Part shown: positions 46,512 through 56,224 of the stretch, piece after piece
Layout: the number at the start of each line of letters is the position of its first letter
Position numbering within the stretch: position 1 is the stretch's first letter
From: Flavobacteriales bacterium UBA1494
GTDB taxonomy: Bacteria > Bacteroidota > Bacteroidia > Flavobacteriales_E > Vicingaceae
Reading direction: 5' to 3'
DNA: 64,000 bases
NCBI GenBank assembly: GCA_905182175.1
Contig: CAJJAT010000014.1
Location: 1-64,000 of the forward strand
Notes under the pieces: generated by a model
What the model saw: only the letters and a program-made list of their open reading frames with translations
The model's database searches: none
Told to the model about the DNA's origin: nothing
Made by a program: the position numbers and the translations under genes

Positions 46512-47975
46512 CTATTTAGTTTGGTTTTCTGTCAATGCCTCGATTAATATTTCTAGATCATCGAAATGAAATCGTTCTCCGTTAATCTCTTGGTAGTTCT
46601 CGTGCCCTTTCCCGGCAACAAGTAAAATATCATTTGCTTTTGCCAAAGAAGTAGCGGTTCTAATTGCTTCTTTCCTATTCGTTATTGCCAATACTTTTCT
46701 TCGAGAAGCAGCATCAACTCCAGTTTTCATTTCTTCAATTATTGCATCTGGATTTTCTGTTCTTGGGTTATCGGAGGTCAAAATCACCCGATCGCTTAAC
46801 TTGCAAGCAATTGCTGCCATCAGAGGTCTTTTCGTTCGATCTCTATCGCCACCGCAACCAACCACCGTAATCACTTCTTCGTTTCCTGTGCGAATATCTT
46901 TTATGGTTTTCAATACATTCTCCAGTGCATCCGGACTGTGAGCATAATCAACGATGCCTGTTATGTCTGCTATTTTTAGGTGCTGAAAACGACCGGCTAC
47001 AGCTTTTAACGTGCTTAAGGCTGTTAATACTTCAATTTTATCTTGCTCCAGAAGCATCGCTACCCCATAAACTGTTGTCAAATTATAAGCGTTGAAATAT
47101 CCAATAAATGGACTCCAAAATTCTTGCCCATCAATTTTTAAACTCAACCCATCAAAATTGCTTTCAATAACTTTTGTCTTAAAATCAGCTTGAGTTTTTA
47201 AAGCGTAATAATGCTTTTTTGCAGACGACTCTTGAAGCATAACTCCTCCGTTTTTATCGTCTTTATTGGAAAGTGAAAATGCACTTTTTGGCAAAAGGTT
47301 GAAAAATCCTTGCTTTGCTTTTATATACTCTTTAAATGTTTTGTGAAAATCTAAATGCTCGTGCGTAATGTTCGTAAATGCTCCACCAGCAAAAGTAATT
47401 CCTGCAATTCTATGCTGCGCAACCGCATGCGAACTAACTTCCATAAAGCAAAATTCACAGCCTGCCAAAACCATGCTCTGCAAAAGCTCATTCATTTGAA
47501 TCGCATCGGGCGTCGTATGTGTTGACCTTATTTCCTCTTCACCAATTTTATTTACCACTGTAGAAATCAAACCTACATGATGTCCTAATTTTCCAAACAA
47601 CTCATGCAACAGAGTTACCGTAGTCGTTTTACCATTTGTTCCCGTTACACCTACTAATTTTAGTTTAGCAGAAGGGTTATCAAAGAAATTCGAAGCCATA
47701 ATACCTAGTGCTTCCCCGCTATCTTTCACCATTACGTAAGTAACTCCTGCAACAAAAGCGGAAGGCATTCTTTCACACAATACAGCAACCGCACCACCGT
47801 CAATTGACTTAGCAATAAAGCTATGACCATCAACTTGAGTTCCTACCTGCGCCGCATAGCAGTAACCAGTTGTCACTTTTCTCGAATCGAAAGCAATACC
47901 AGTCAATTCTACTGAAGTATCTCCAACCACTTCAACAATGGATACACCGTACAATATGTCCTTTAAATTTTTCAC
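46512..47975 (-). CDS. murE: UDP-MurNAc-tripeptide ligase (meso-diaminopimelate adding)
   Basis: 487 residues. Adds the third amino acid of the stem peptide. P-loop [11 protein letters not shown] (about 109-119), [18 protein letters not shown], and DNPRTENP in the C-terminal domain; the DNPR motif marks meso-diaminopimelate as substrate rather than lysine. It overlaps the ftsI stop by 4 bp. Confidence 0.97.
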   Translation of the reverse strand: MKNLKDILYGVSIVEVVGDTSVELTGIAFDSRKVTTGYCYAAQVGTQVDGHSFIAKSIDGGAVAVLCERMPSAFVAGVTYVMVKDSGEALGIMASNFFDNPSAKLKLVGVTGTNGKTTTVTLLHELFGKLGHHVGLISTVVNKIGEEEIRSTHTTPDAIQMNELLQSMVLAGCEFCFMEVSSHAVAQHRIAGITFAGGAFTNITHEHLDFHKTFKEYIKAKQGFFNLLPKSAFSLSNKDDKNGGVMLQESSAKKHYYALKTQADFKTKVIESNFDGLSLKIDGQEFWSPFIGYFNAYNLTTVYGVAMLLEQDKIEVLTALSTLKAVAGRFQHLKIADITGIVDYAHSPDALENVLKTIKDIRTGNEEVITVVGCGGDRDRTKRPLMAAIACKLSDRVILTSDNPRTENPDAIIEEMKTGVDAASRRKVLAITNRKEAIRTATSLAKANDILLVAGKGHENYQEINGERFHFDDLEILIEALTENQTK

Positions 47976-50110
47976 GATAATTCGATTTGTATTTCTTGAC
48001 CTCTTACTATTCGTTGACCTCCCGTGATGGATTGAGACTTTACCATGCCTGCCCCATTTATTTTCACTCTTAACCCTTGATTTTCCAATAAAAAAATAGC
48101 ATCACGCAGACCCATTCCTAATACATTCGGAACTAAATTTTCTTTCACTGATCTCGGCTCAAGTCGCACAGATTTCTCAAGTGTAGAAGTCATGATCCAA
48201 TCATTATCAGCCGCCTTTGATTGCACCTTAATATTTAGTTGCTTGAACACCTTTTCAGCATCAGCCTTATTTCCATTTTTAGAGTATGGTATGGCCGAAT
48301 TGGCATAAAATGGCTGAGACTCCAACTCTTTGTGCATCTCCAAACTATTAGCATATACCTTATCTGCCACTTCCTTAAATATTGGCCCAGCCACTAAGTT
48401 TCCGTAGTACACATTTCTACTAGGTGCATTAATAACTACAATGCATGAATATTGAGGATTATCTGCCGGAAAATATCCCACAAATGAAGCTTGATGACTA
48501 ACTTGCCTCTTCTTTTTATAACTGTCTTTGTTTGAGCCATAACTCCCTCCGATGGCGATTTGAGCTGTACCTGTTTTTCCTGCAATTTTATAATCAGCAT
48601 TCTTCAAGTTAGTAGCAGTTCCATTTGAAACAACGCCTTCCAGAGCCAACTTCACCTTATCAATTGTCTCTTTCGAGCAAATTCTAGGATTCAATACAAT
48701 CGTTTCAATTTCCTCAACTACTTTTCTTCCTTTCGTAATCTTCTCAACGAATTTTGGTTTCACCATCCTACCGCCGTTCGCAACAGCATTGTAAAATGTC
48801 AAAATTTGAAGTGGCGTCATTTGCAATTCATATCCGTGAGCCATCCATGCCAAAGAAATTCCTGACCAAGTGTCTTCAGAGGCATTCTTGATATAGGGTT
48901 TTCCTTCACCAGCAATTTCAATTCCAAGCTGATCTCTCAAGTTCATTTTTGCGAGATGATCAATAAATTGCTGAGGATTTTGGCTGTAACTTTTTGTAAT
49001 AATTTCAGCCATTCCAATGTTCGAAGAAACCTCCAAAATTCTCTGAACTGTAATTTTCCCCCAACCGCCCTTATCGTAGTTCGAGTCATACATAGTACGA
49101 TCGTAATATTGCTTTGAACCATCTCCGCAATCGATTATATCTCCCATATCAACATAACCGTCTTCCAAAGCAGCAATTAATGCAGGTAATTTAAAAGTTG
49201 AACCAGGCTCAGTACTTTCTCCAATGGCATAATTATAGCCTTCGTAATAAGAACCATTTGAGGTCCGTTTCAAATTTGCAATGGCCCTAATTGCTCCTGT
49301 AGAAACTTCCATTAAAACCACTGTTCCGTGGTCCGCTTGATGCGTTTCCAATTGCTTCATTAAAGCATTCTCTGCAACGTCTTGTATATTTACATCAATA
49401 GTTGAGTAAATGTCTCGACCATCTTCCGGCTCAATCTCATCTGCATCACCAACCGGCATCCAAACACCTCCAGAAATTTTCTGCATTAAACGTTTTCCAT
49501 CAATACCACTTAAGGCTTTACTGTACGCTCCTTCTAAACCCACAGGCGTTACATCTTTTCGCTCGTAACCTATGGTTCTGGCTGCTAAACTATTAAAAGG
49601 TCGCTCTCTTTTATTCTGTTGAATTGTAATAAAGCCACCTTTATACTTCCCTCTTCTAAAAAGTGGGAAATTTTTCATTTGCTTCAACTCGGTATACTTT
49701 ATTTTTCTGCGAATCAAATGATAACGCGAACCTTTCTTGCGGGCTTCAATCAACTCCTTACGGTAAGAGGCAGGTGAACGATCTTTAAACAACTCACTTA
49801 AACTCCAAGCAAGTGTGTCTACTTTTTCGTTGAATAAGTCCTTTGTAATTGCATCAGCATTTGGGTCAAAACGCACTTCATAAATTGGTATTGAAGTTGC
49901 CAATAGACTACCATTTGATGAATAAATATTTCCACGAACCGCGTCAATACTTTTATCTTTTAAGGTTCTATTCTGCACCTTCTTTTTCAAATCTGCACCT
50001 TCAACCAACTGAATGTGCAAAGCCTTGGCTACAATGGCCAAACCAAAAAGACATACCGCGAAATACACGATAAAGATCCGCCAAGCGATGTCTTTCTTAA
50101 TTTCAGTCAT
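47972..50110 (-). CDS. ftsI: Septal penicillin-binding protein FtsI with one PASTA domain
   Basis: 712 residues. One N-terminal membrane helix (12-30), a dimerisation/pedestal domain (50-230) and a transpeptidase domain with STFK at 304-307 (catalytic Ser304), SSN at 362-364 and KTGT at 512-515. A PASTA domain closes the protein (about 655-712, LVPNVLGMGLRDAIFLLE). It crosslinks septal peptidoglycan in complex with FtsW. PASTA on the division PBP is common in Bacteroidota and Firmicutes but absent from E. coli FtsI. It overlaps ftsL by 8 bp. Confidence 0.97.
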   Translation of the reverse strand: MTEIKKDIAWRIFIVYFAVCLFGLAIVAKALHIQLVEGADLKKKVQNRTLKDKSIDAVRGNIYSSNGSLLATSIPIYEVRFDPNADAITKDLFNEKVDTLAWSLSELFKDRSPASYRKELIEARKKGSRYHLIRRKIKYTELKQMKNFPLFRRGKYKGGFITIQQNKRERPFNSLAARTIGYERKDVTPVGLEGAYSKALSGIDGKRLMQKISGGVWMPVGDADEIEPEDGRDIYSTIDVNIQDVAENALMKQLETHQADHGTVVLMEVSTGAIRAIANLKRTSNGSYYEGYNYAIGESTEPGSTFKLPALIAALEDGYVDMGDIIDCGDGSKQYYDRTMYDSNYDKGGWGKITVQRILEVSSNIGMAEIITKSYSQNPQQFIDHLAKMNLRDQLGIEIAGEGKPYIKNASEDTWSGISLAWMAHGYELQMTPLQILTFYNAVANGGRMVKPKFVEKITKGRKVVEEIETIVLNPRICSKETIDKVKLALEGVVSNGTATNLKNADYKIAGKTGTAQIAIGGSYGSNKDSYKKKRQVSHQASFVGYFPADNPQYSCIVVINAPSRNVYYGNLVAGPIFKEVADKVYANSLEMHKELESQPFYANSAIPYSKNGNKADAEKVFKQLNIKVQSKAADNDWIMTSTLEKSVRLEPRSVKENLVPNVLGMGLRDAIFLLENQGLRVKINGAGMVKSQSITGGQRIVRGQEIQIELS

Positions 50111-50498
50111 TTAAAATTTCTTTTTTCTCTTTTGCTGTAAGTACAATTTTCTTTGGAGGAGATGTCAATTCCTTCAAACCCATTTTTAACGTAGCTTCGG
50201 CCACTTCTGACTGCTTGCTAATAATCATCAAATCCGATTTTGTTGTAATGTATTCTGATCGCAATTCTTTTAATGATTTATTCGTGCGATCTAGATTGAT
50301 AACCACCTTTTGAGTTTGATAGCCATTTGCAATGTAGCAAATCCCCAAAAAGGTGAGAAAAAATACAAAAGGCAACGCACCAACAACATTCTCTTTCGAT
50401 AAGAAACTACCGGTCAACAAATATTTAAAGCCATTTGAGGGAGCTTTTTCAACCTGATTTTCATCAGACTTTTCCTTTGGTCTGACTCTATTGCTCAT
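50103..50498 (-). CDS. ftsL: FtsL-like cell division protein
   Basis: 131 residues. A basic cytoplasmic tail, one membrane helix (about 40-58) and a periplasmic coiled-coil (65-115, LDRTNKSLKELRSEYITTKSDLMIIS). This topology and the position between rsmH and ftsI identify the FtsL-type subunit of the FtsQLB complex; the sequence itself is weakly conserved. It overlaps rsmH by 11 bp and ftsI by 8 bp. Confidence 0.88.
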   Translation of the reverse strand: MSNRVRPKEKSDENQVEKAPSNGFKYLLTGSFLSKENVVGALPFVFFLTFLGICYIANGYQTQKVVINLDRTNKSLKELRSEYITTKSDLMIISKQSEVAEATLKMGLKELTSPPKKIVLTAKEKKEILND

Positions 50499-51402
50499 GT
50501 CCCTTCACTTTTTCTGCTATTCGCAATTTTGCACTCCTCGATCTGTTGTTATCTTTAATTTCTGCTGCACTTGGCACAATTGGCTTTCTATTAATCGGCT
50601 CCATTGGTCGAATTAGATTTCCAAAAAAATCCTTTTCTACTTTGCCTTGAACATTTCCTGTTTTGAAGAAATTCTTCACCAAGCGATCTTCCAAAGAGTG
50701 ATAGGTAATCACTGACATACGACCACCAACTTTCAACACTTCGACCGTTTGTTCTAATAAATCTTGAATTACCTTCAACTCTTCATTCACCTCAATTCGG
50801 AGTGCCTGAAATACTTGCGCTAAAAACTTGTGCTGAATCTTTTCAGGAGTTATCTCTTTTAGAATAGCCTTAAAACCTTCAACCGTTGTTATTCTTTTCT
50901 CTTTTCGAGCAATTTCGATTCTATCAACGATTTGTTTTGCATTTCGCAACTCACCGTATTCCTTAAAAATCACTTCCAGTTGCTCCGCAGAATAAGTGTT
51001 TACTACTTTCGCCGCTGTCAACTTTCTTTTTTGATCCATCCGCATATCTAACGGGCCTTCAAATCGGAAAGAAAACCCCCTTTTAGGAACATCAAATTGA
51101 TGAAACGAAACTCCCAAGTCTGCTAAAACACCATCCACAGGAATGACATTATACATGCGAAGAAAATTCTTGAGAAAAGAAAAATTTTGAGGAATTAATG
51201 AAAAACGCTCATCGTCTAATCTGTTATTTTCAGCGTCAGGATCCTGATCGAAAGCAAACAACCTTCCCTCTTCAGAAAGCCGACTAAGCATTTCCTTAGC
51301 ATGCCCACCTCCACCAAAGGTTACATCAACATAGCAGCCTTTAGCCACAATTGACAGACCATCAACGCTCTCGTTTAGTAATGCAGGTTTATGATACTCC
51401 AT
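50488..51402 (-). CDS. rsmH: 16S rRNA (cytosine1402-N4)-methyltransferase
   Basis: 304 residues. Methylates C1402 in the ribosomal P site using S-adenosylmethionine. YVDVTFGGGGHAKEML (24-39) is the SAM-binding loop; DGVLADLGVSFHQFD, RGFSFRFEGPLDMRMD and VITYHSLEDRLVKNFF are family blocks. The start overlaps mraZ by 14 bp. Confidence 0.97.
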   Translation of the reverse strand: MEYHKPALLNESVDGLSIVAKGCYVDVTFGGGGHAKEMLSRLSEEGRLFAFDQDPDAENNRLDDERFSLIPQNFSFLKNFLRMYNVIPVDGVLADLGVSFHQFDVPKRGFSFRFEGPLDMRMDQKRKLTAAKVVNTYSAEQLEVIFKEYGELRNAKQIVDRIEIARKEKRITTVEGFKAILKEITPEKIQHKFLAQVFQALRIEVNEELKVIQDLLEQTVEVLKVGGRMSVITYHSLEDRLVKNFFKTGNVQGKVEKDFFGNLIRPMEPINRKPIVPSAAEIKDNNRSRSAKLRIAEKVKGHEQ

Positions 51403-51868
51403 TCAAACCTCCTCTTTGATTGTTCTGACCTCCCATTACTTCCTCAGCAAGGTTTGCAAAATCTTCCGGCTCATCCGTCAACAATCCATCGTACGCTTCC
51501 TTATCCCAGATCTCAATTCGATCAGAATAAGCAAACAACACAAGCTCCTTTTCTACTCCGCCATATTCTTGCAAACGTTTTGGAAGCAAAATTCTTCCTG
51601 TACTGTCTAAACTCAACTCAGTGGCACCTCTATAGAAGTACCGGATAAAGTCTCGATTCTTTTTTACGTATTGATTCAATTGATTCACTTCTGCAGAAAT
51701 GCGCTCCCAGTCATTTTTAGGATATAATACCAAGCACTTTTCAAAACCACGATTCACCACAAACGACTCATTTGCCTCTGGACTCAATTGCTTACGCAGA
51801 CCTGAAGGTACCATAAGGCGGCCTTTAGCATCTAGTTTGCAATCAAATTCTCCGATGAAGTTTGTCAT
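51389..51868 (-). CDS. mraZ: Transcriptional regulator MraZ
   Basis: 159 residues, two SpoVT/AbrB-like halves with the paired DAKGR signatures: LDAKGRLMVPSGLR (12-25) and LDSTGRILLPKRLQ (about 90-103). MraZ binds direct repeats upstream of its own gene and controls the dcw operon, as shown in E. coli and Mycoplasma. First gene of the operon. ATG at 51868. Three matching operator repeats lie 57-82 bp upstream. Confidence 0.96.
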   Translation of the reverse strand: MTNFIGEFDCKLDAKGRLMVPSGLRKQLSPEANESFVVNRGFEKCLVLYPKNDWERISAEVNQLNQYVKKNRDFIRYFYRGATELSLDSTGRILLPKRLQEYGGVEKELVLFAYSDRIEIWDKEAYDGLLTDEPEDFANLAEEVMGGQNNQRGGLNGVS

Positions 51869-51924
51869 AACGTCTTAAACAGTGGGCTTTTTAGTAATAA
51901 TTGAGTAAAATTATATATAAATTC

Positions 51925-51949
51925 CCCACATCCTACCACTTCTTCCCAC
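51925..51949 (-). promoter_or_regulatory. MraZ operator: three GTGG(G/T) repeats at 10-bp spacing
   Basis: On the minus strand GTGGG, GTGGT and GTGGG appear at 51945-51949, 51935-51939 and 51925-51929, exactly one helical turn apart. Known MraZ sites are TGGG-type repeats with this spacing in the mraZ leader. An A/T-rich TATATAAT segment lies next to the last repeat on the mraZ side and may be the promoter. A further GTGGT at about 52033 is isolated and on the other strand. Confidence 0.75.
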
Positions 51950-52155
51950 TTTGTTAATAACTTCTAACTTAAAACGGCCCTGTTTATTGTTTTAAGCGGT
52001 TTTACCTAATGACCTTAAGAGGATTATAAAAAGTGGTAAAAATTCACCAAACCTTGATTAATGCAACCCTAACTGAGCTATTACAAAACAAACTTTTCAC
52101 ATTCCTTAGGTTAATAAGTTAAAAACGCCTCGTGTTACACGTTTTTGAAATCACT

Positions 52156-52163
52156 TATCTTTG
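52156..52163 (+). promoter_or_regulatory. -7 box (TATCTTTG) of the alpha/beta-hydrolase gene
   Basis: Exact TAnnTTTG, ending 4 bp before the ATG at 52168, which predicts a leaderless or nearly leaderless mRNA. It shares the 299-bp divergent region with mraZ; the rest of that region shows only the MraZ repeats. Confidence 0.5.
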
Positions 52164-52167
52164 AATC

Positions 52168-52935
52168 ATGAATCACGAGGATTATATTAAAAAAGAAGGG
52201 GAATTTGAATACCTAGAAAAAGGGGAAGGACATGTGTTATTAGTACTGCACGGTCTATTTGGCGCACTAAGCAACTTTGCAGATGTTATTGATGGTTTTT
52301 CAAAAAACTACAAGGTAGTTGTTCCGATAATGCCACTATATACCAACCCGTTACTAAAAACTTCTGTCGGAGGAATGGCGACCTACATAAAAGACTTTAT
52401 GCTTTTTAAAGGGCTGAACAATGTAACTCTTTTGGGTAATTCTTTAGGCGGCCATGTCGCCTTAGTTTGCGCTTTAGATGTTCCAGAAAAAATTCACTCT
52501 TTGGTTTTAACGGGCAGCTCGGGATTATATGAAAACGCTTTTGGAGGTTCTTTTCCAAGAAGAGAGGACAAGGAGTACCTGAGACAGAAAATTGCCGTTA
52601 CTTTTTATGATCCAACAGTTGCAACGGATGATTTAGTTGAGGAGGTTTACAAAATTGTAAATGACCGATCGAAATTGGTGAGAATTTTAGCCATGGCAAA
52701 ATCTGCTATTCGCCACAATATGGCAAAAGATTTAGATAAGTTCAAAATGCCAACCTGCCTAATTTGGGGCCAAGACGATAGCATTACCCCTCCTGAAGTT
52801 GCAGAAGAATTTCACAAGCATTTAGAAGATTCAGAATTACATTGGATAGAGAAATGTGGTCACGCAGCGATGATGGAGCACCCTAAAAAATTCAATGAAA
52901 TATTGAATGAGTGGCTGAGCAGAAAAGTTGGTTAA
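52168..52935 (+). CDS. Alpha/beta-hydrolase
   Basis: 255 residues. Oxyanion-side HGLFGALSNF (29-38), nucleophile elbow GNSLGG with Ser94 or thereabouts, acid in WGQDDSITPP, and the catalytic His in IEKCGHAAMMEHP. A complete triad is therefore present. Cytosolic; esterase or lactonase type, substrate unknown. engB follows after 97 bp. A hydrolase beside engB and the dcw cluster is a familiar Flavobacteriales arrangement. Confidence 0.9.
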   Translation: MNHEDYIKKEGEFEYLEKGEGHVLLVLHGLFGALSNFADVIDGFSKNYKVVVPIMPLYTNPLLKTSVGGMATYIKDFMLFKGLNNVTLLGNSLGGHVALVCALDVPEKIHSLVLTGSSGLYENAFGGSFPRREDKEYLRQKIAVTFYDPTVATDDLVEEVYKIVNDRSKLVRILAMAKSAIRHNMAKDLDKFKMPTCLIWGQDDSITPPEVAEEFHKHLEDSELHWIEKCGHAAMMEHPKKFNEILNEWLSRKVG

Positions 52936-53032
52936 CCTTTAGAATTTTTTAATTCCCAATTACTAAAGCTACTCTGCTATTATCACCGAACTTTGCGGCA
53001 GAATAAACAAGATCTTTTTAAAATCCGTATTC

Positions 53033-53632
53033 ATGATCATTCACTCAGCAGAATTTATAATTAGCAATACCGACATTACAAAATGTCCGGAGCCAACTAA
53101 GCCCGAATACGCTTTTATTGGTAGATCTAACGTTGGGAAATCTTCATTGATAAACATGATTTGCGAAAGAAAAAAGCTTGCAAAGACTTCTCAAACACCA
53201 GGAAAAACTCAACTAATTAACCATTTCGCAATTAATGATGATCTCTATTTTGTTGATTTACCCGGGTATGGCTTTGCTAAAAGTTCGAAACAAAGTAGAA
53301 ACATCTGGAGTAAATTCACTCAAAACTACCTTAAAACGAGAGAAAACTTGCTCTGCACATTCGTTTTAATTGACAGCAGATTGAAGCCTCAAAAAGTTGA
53401 TTTACAATTTATGAGCTGGCTGGGCTGGAACCGAATTCCTTTTGTGATTGTATTTACTAAAATGGATAAATTATCAAGCTCAGTTGTCAATAAAAACATC
53501 ACCCAATACAAAAAAGAACTCTTAAAAGAGTGGGAAGCGTTACCAATGTCTATTGTAACTTCTTCCATTACCAAATTTGGGAGAGATGAGATATGGAAGT
53601 TGATAGAAGATACAAACAAGACTTTTAGTTAA
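53033..53632 (+). CDS. engB: Ribosome biogenesis GTPase EngB (YihA/YsxC)
   Basis: 199 residues. G1 GRSNVGKSS (about 29-37), G2 TPGKTQ, G3 DLPGYGFA, G4 TKMD, G5 TSS. EngB acts in late assembly of the 50S subunit. ATG at 53033. A short inverted repeat TCTGC/GCAGA spans 52975-53005 upstream. Confidence 0.96.
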   Translation: MIIHSAEFIISNTDITKCPEPTKPEYAFIGRSNVGKSSLINMICERKKLAKTSQTPGKTQLINHFAINDDLYFVDLPGYGFAKSSKQSRNIWSKFTQNYLKTRENLLCTFVLIDSRLKPQKVDLQFMSWLGWNRIPFVIVFTKMDKLSSSVVNKNITQYKKELLKEWEALPMSIVTSSITKFGRDEIWKLIEDTNKTFS

Positions 53633-53777
53633 TTATTAAGCTGAACTTTTAGTTTTTTACATAAAAGCACTCTTGTCCGTGTCAGACATCAATTACAAAG
53701 TCTTCTTTTAGTAAACGGTTTAAGGGCTATAAAAACCCGCGAAACGACTCTCTATAAAACTCTTAATTCAATACAGC

Positions 53778-55265
53778 CTACATCCAACTCTCATCTGAAT
53801 CTTCTATTTTATACAAAATGTAATTGTAGAGTTCAACAGCGACAGCGGCATCCAATTGCGACATTCGCATACTACCTGAAGCCGTATAAAAATCAAGATG
53901 TGCTACATTTCTTCTCTTTTGAAAAACATTTTGTCGCATGGTAACACTCTGTAGCTTGTAATATTTTACTACTTCTGTTTTAGGAAAAAGCCAGCCCTTG
54001 TGCAAACGCATTACTTCCAAATCTACATCTAAGTGCAATTTCGATGCATATTTAATTGAAAAAGGCAGTCCGATGAGCAGCCAACCAATAGAAAGCGCAA
54101 AAAAGTCAGGTTCAAAAAAACCCAACAATCCGATAAAAATGGAGGGTAACACTGCAAAAACTAGTGCCATCTGAATTTTTAAATATGGATTTGCGGTGAA
54201 GGTGATTAAAGAAGAGAGTGTAAGCTCAGGAAAAAATTCTTTTACGATCGCTTCCAATTGCTCTTCCTTGCAGCCCGGAATCATTAATGACTGTTTATCG
54301 CTCGAAGCTGCACTGCTCGCTTGTTTTATCACTACCGTGTTAATTCCAAACAGTTTCCTCAAGGGGTTGCTTGAATACTTTATCGATTGAATTTTCGTGA
54401 TGGGAATCTGATATTCCGTTCTTTTCAACAAGCCAGATATCTTCTGCACTTCTTTAGAGCTTACAATAAACTGAAGGCCATAATATTTTAAAACAGACAA
54501 TACAACCGACGATATGATCGAAATCAAGAGTAAAGCAACCAACAATAAGGGTAAAATTAGAAGCCATTTGCTAACCCATATTTCCTGCCCTTCTTGGATA
54601 TAGTCGAGGAAAAAATTTGAAAAAAAATCTTGGTTTTGCCAAAAATATCCATTGACCAATGCAAATAAAGCAAAACTTGTCTTCAAGTGATTCTCTGTTA
54701 CACCAACTGTCAATACCTCTGCAAGACTTAGCTCAATCAGTGGCTCACCAGATGATTTAGGCTTTCCTTCAGATCCGCTCTCAACAGTATTACCTTCAGT
54801 TTCCAAAACTTCTAGGTTTTTCTTTTCTATTAAAAATGCTTGGATAGACCTTGCATATTCATCAGGCAAAGCAGCTATTTCCATTTCCTTTGTCCCAGAT
54901 CCGGCCGTATCAACCTTTAAACCAACCACCTTTAACGCCCGTTGAATAATATTTTGATCAATGTGAACCGATTGAATACGTTCAAATGGTACTGATATTT
55001 TTTCTCGGTTAAACAAGCCTTTGTCAATTACAAATTGATCCTCTTCAACATAGAATAAAAATTTACGGTGAATAAGAATCGAATATACAAGTGTTAAAAT
55101 TGCAATGGCAGCTATTCCAGTCCACAAAAATGCCATGCTCGTATTCGTGCTGTATTTCAGGATAAAGAAATAAAATACAAAATTACCTGCTTTCCTTAAG
55201 TGCTTAAAGAATAAGACAACTATTCCAACCGTACTTTGTCTTTGGGGCTTACTTAAATCAAGCAT
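53778..55265 (-). CDS. Membrane protein with bacterial PH domains (YdbT-like)
   Basis: 495 residues. Three bPH2/DUF304 (PF03703) modules: about 65-140 (FYVEEDQFVIDKGLFNREKISVPFERIQSVHIDQN), 265-345 (GLQFIVSSKEVQKISGLLKRTEYQIPITKIQSI) and 410-485 (VEVMRLHKGWLFPKTEVVKYYKLQSV), separated by hydrophobic helix pairs. Homologous to Bacillus YdbT. Inner membrane; role unclear. Overlaps the smaller PH-domain gene by 8 bp, as YdbS/YdbT pairs do. Confidence 0.9.
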   Translation of the reverse strand: MLDLSKPQRQSTVGIVVLFFKHLRKAGNFVFYFFILKYSTNTSMAFLWTGIAAIAILTLVYSILIHRKFLFYVEEDQFVIDKGLFNREKISVPFERIQSVHIDQNIIQRALKVVGLKVDTAGSGTKEMEIAALPDEYARSIQAFLIEKKNLEVLETEGNTVESGSEGKPKSSGEPLIELSLAEVLTVGVTENHLKTSFALFALVNGYFWQNQDFFSNFFLDYIQEGQEIWVSKWLLILPLLLVALLLISIISSVVLSVLKYYGLQFIVSSKEVQKISGLLKRTEYQIPITKIQSIKYSSNPLRKLFGINTVVIKQASSAASSDKQSLMIPGCKEEQLEAIVKEFFPELTLSSLITFTANPYLKIQMALVFAVLPSIFIGLLGFFEPDFFALSIGWLLIGLPFSIKYASKLHLDVDLEVMRLHKGWLFPKTEVVKYYKLQSVTMRQNVFQKRRNVAHLDFYTASGSMRMSQLDAAVAVELYNYILYKIEDSDESWM

Positions 55266-55779
55266 ACTTACTGCTCAATTTTGTTATGTGATCTTTTAAG
55301 CGATGTGCTTCATCAATTTTAAGACCCGATATAGTTATATCACTACTTGCTCCTCCCGCTGTAAAAACCTTCACTTCTCCTAGGTCAAATAAACGAGCCA
55401 ACGGGTTTTGACTAACTTCCGTGTGCTGAACCCTATTAAACGGAACGCTGGTCATAGAAAAAAATAGTAAACCTGACTTGAAAGAAACGTCGTTTTGCCT
55501 TATAGCATATCCCTTTTTTTCAAAACCCTTCCACTCTAGTAGATAAATTAAACTAAAGATTGTGCTGACAACTACCAAAGGTTGCCACCATTCTAAGTCA
55601 GATGTTATGCCACTGATTAACGAAACACAGGCAACAATCAAAAAGATTATGCTCGTAAATAATATTCGAAGCCACAGGTAGTCTTTCTCCAATTTTTGAA
55701 AATTAGCAACCTCAAGTTGAGGAAGCGAACTCATTTCAATTGTAGGATTATCAAATTTAATTTTTAAATCGCTCTGCAT
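55258..55779 (-). CDS. PH-domain membrane protein (YdbS-like)
   Basis: 173 residues. Two membrane helices (about 37-75) followed by one bPH2 domain (90-165: YAIRQNDVSFKSGLLFFSMTSVPFNRVQHTEV). Partner of the longer PH protein downstream. ATG at 55779 directly follows a TAG, the stop of a 27-codon basic reading frame (ATG at 55863). Confidence 0.88.
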   Translation of the reverse strand: MQSDLKIKFDNPTIEMSSLPQLEVANFQKLEKDYLWLRILFTSIIFLIVACVSLISGITSDLEWWQPLVVVSTIFSLIYLLEWKGFEKKGYAIRQNDVSFKSGLLFFSMTSVPFNRVQHTEVSQNPLARLFDLGEVKVFTAGGASSDITISGLKIDEAHRLKDHITKLSSKYA

Positions 55780-55863
55780 CTATTTCAAATTATTGATTTC
55801 TTTATGTCTTTTAAACTCTCTTATGGTTTTCATTTTCCGCTGCTTTTTGTATGCTTCAATCAT
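55780..55863 (-). CDS. Possible small basic peptide upstream of the PH-domain genes
   Basis: 27 codons, very basic (MIEAYKKQRKMKTIREFKRH), ending TAG immediately before the ATG of the YdbS-like gene (TAGATG). The frame continues open upstream for about a dozen more codons without another ATG. It could be a coupled leader peptide, the end of a lost gene, or chance. No family recognised. Confidence 0.25.
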   Translation of the reverse strand: MIEAYKKQRKMKTIREFKRHKEINNLK

Positions 55864-55897
55864 CGCTTGGTATACCAAAATACGTATCGTTTTCAGC

Positions 55898-56224
55898 TTA
55901 TTTCAACTTACCATTCTCCTTGTGCCTGTTAGAATCTCTTCCCGTTTTCTTCTCTAAATTCTTTTGAAGAACAGACTGAAGGTCAACACCAGTTTGATTG
56001 GCCAAGCAAATAATAACAAAAAGAACATCTGCCAACTCATCCCCAAGGTCTTTGCCTTTATCACTTTCTTTTTCCGATTGTTCCCCATACCGTCTGGCAA
56101 TAATTCGAGCAACCTCTCCAACTTCTTCGGTTAATTGAGCCATGTTTGTCAGCTCGTTAAAATATCGAACTCCATATTCCTTGATCCAATCGTCAACTGT
56201 CTTTTGCGCTTGTTCTATTGTCAT
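55898..56224 (-). CDS. MazG-like nucleotide pyrophosphohydrolase
   Basis: 108 residues, a single MazG-type helical domain: the metal-binding pattern ExxE..ExxD appears as LTEEVGEVARI (31-41) and LGDELADVLFVIICLA. It should hydrolyse non-canonical NTPs or dCTP to monophosphates. The ATG at 56224 overlaps the stop of dtd by one base, so they are translated together. Confidence 0.9.
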   Translation of the reverse strand: MTIEQAQKTVDDWIKEYGVRYFNELTNMAQLTEEVGEVARIIARRYGEQSEKESDKGKDLGDELADVLFVIICLANQTGVDLQSVLQKNLEKKTGRDSNRHKENGKLK

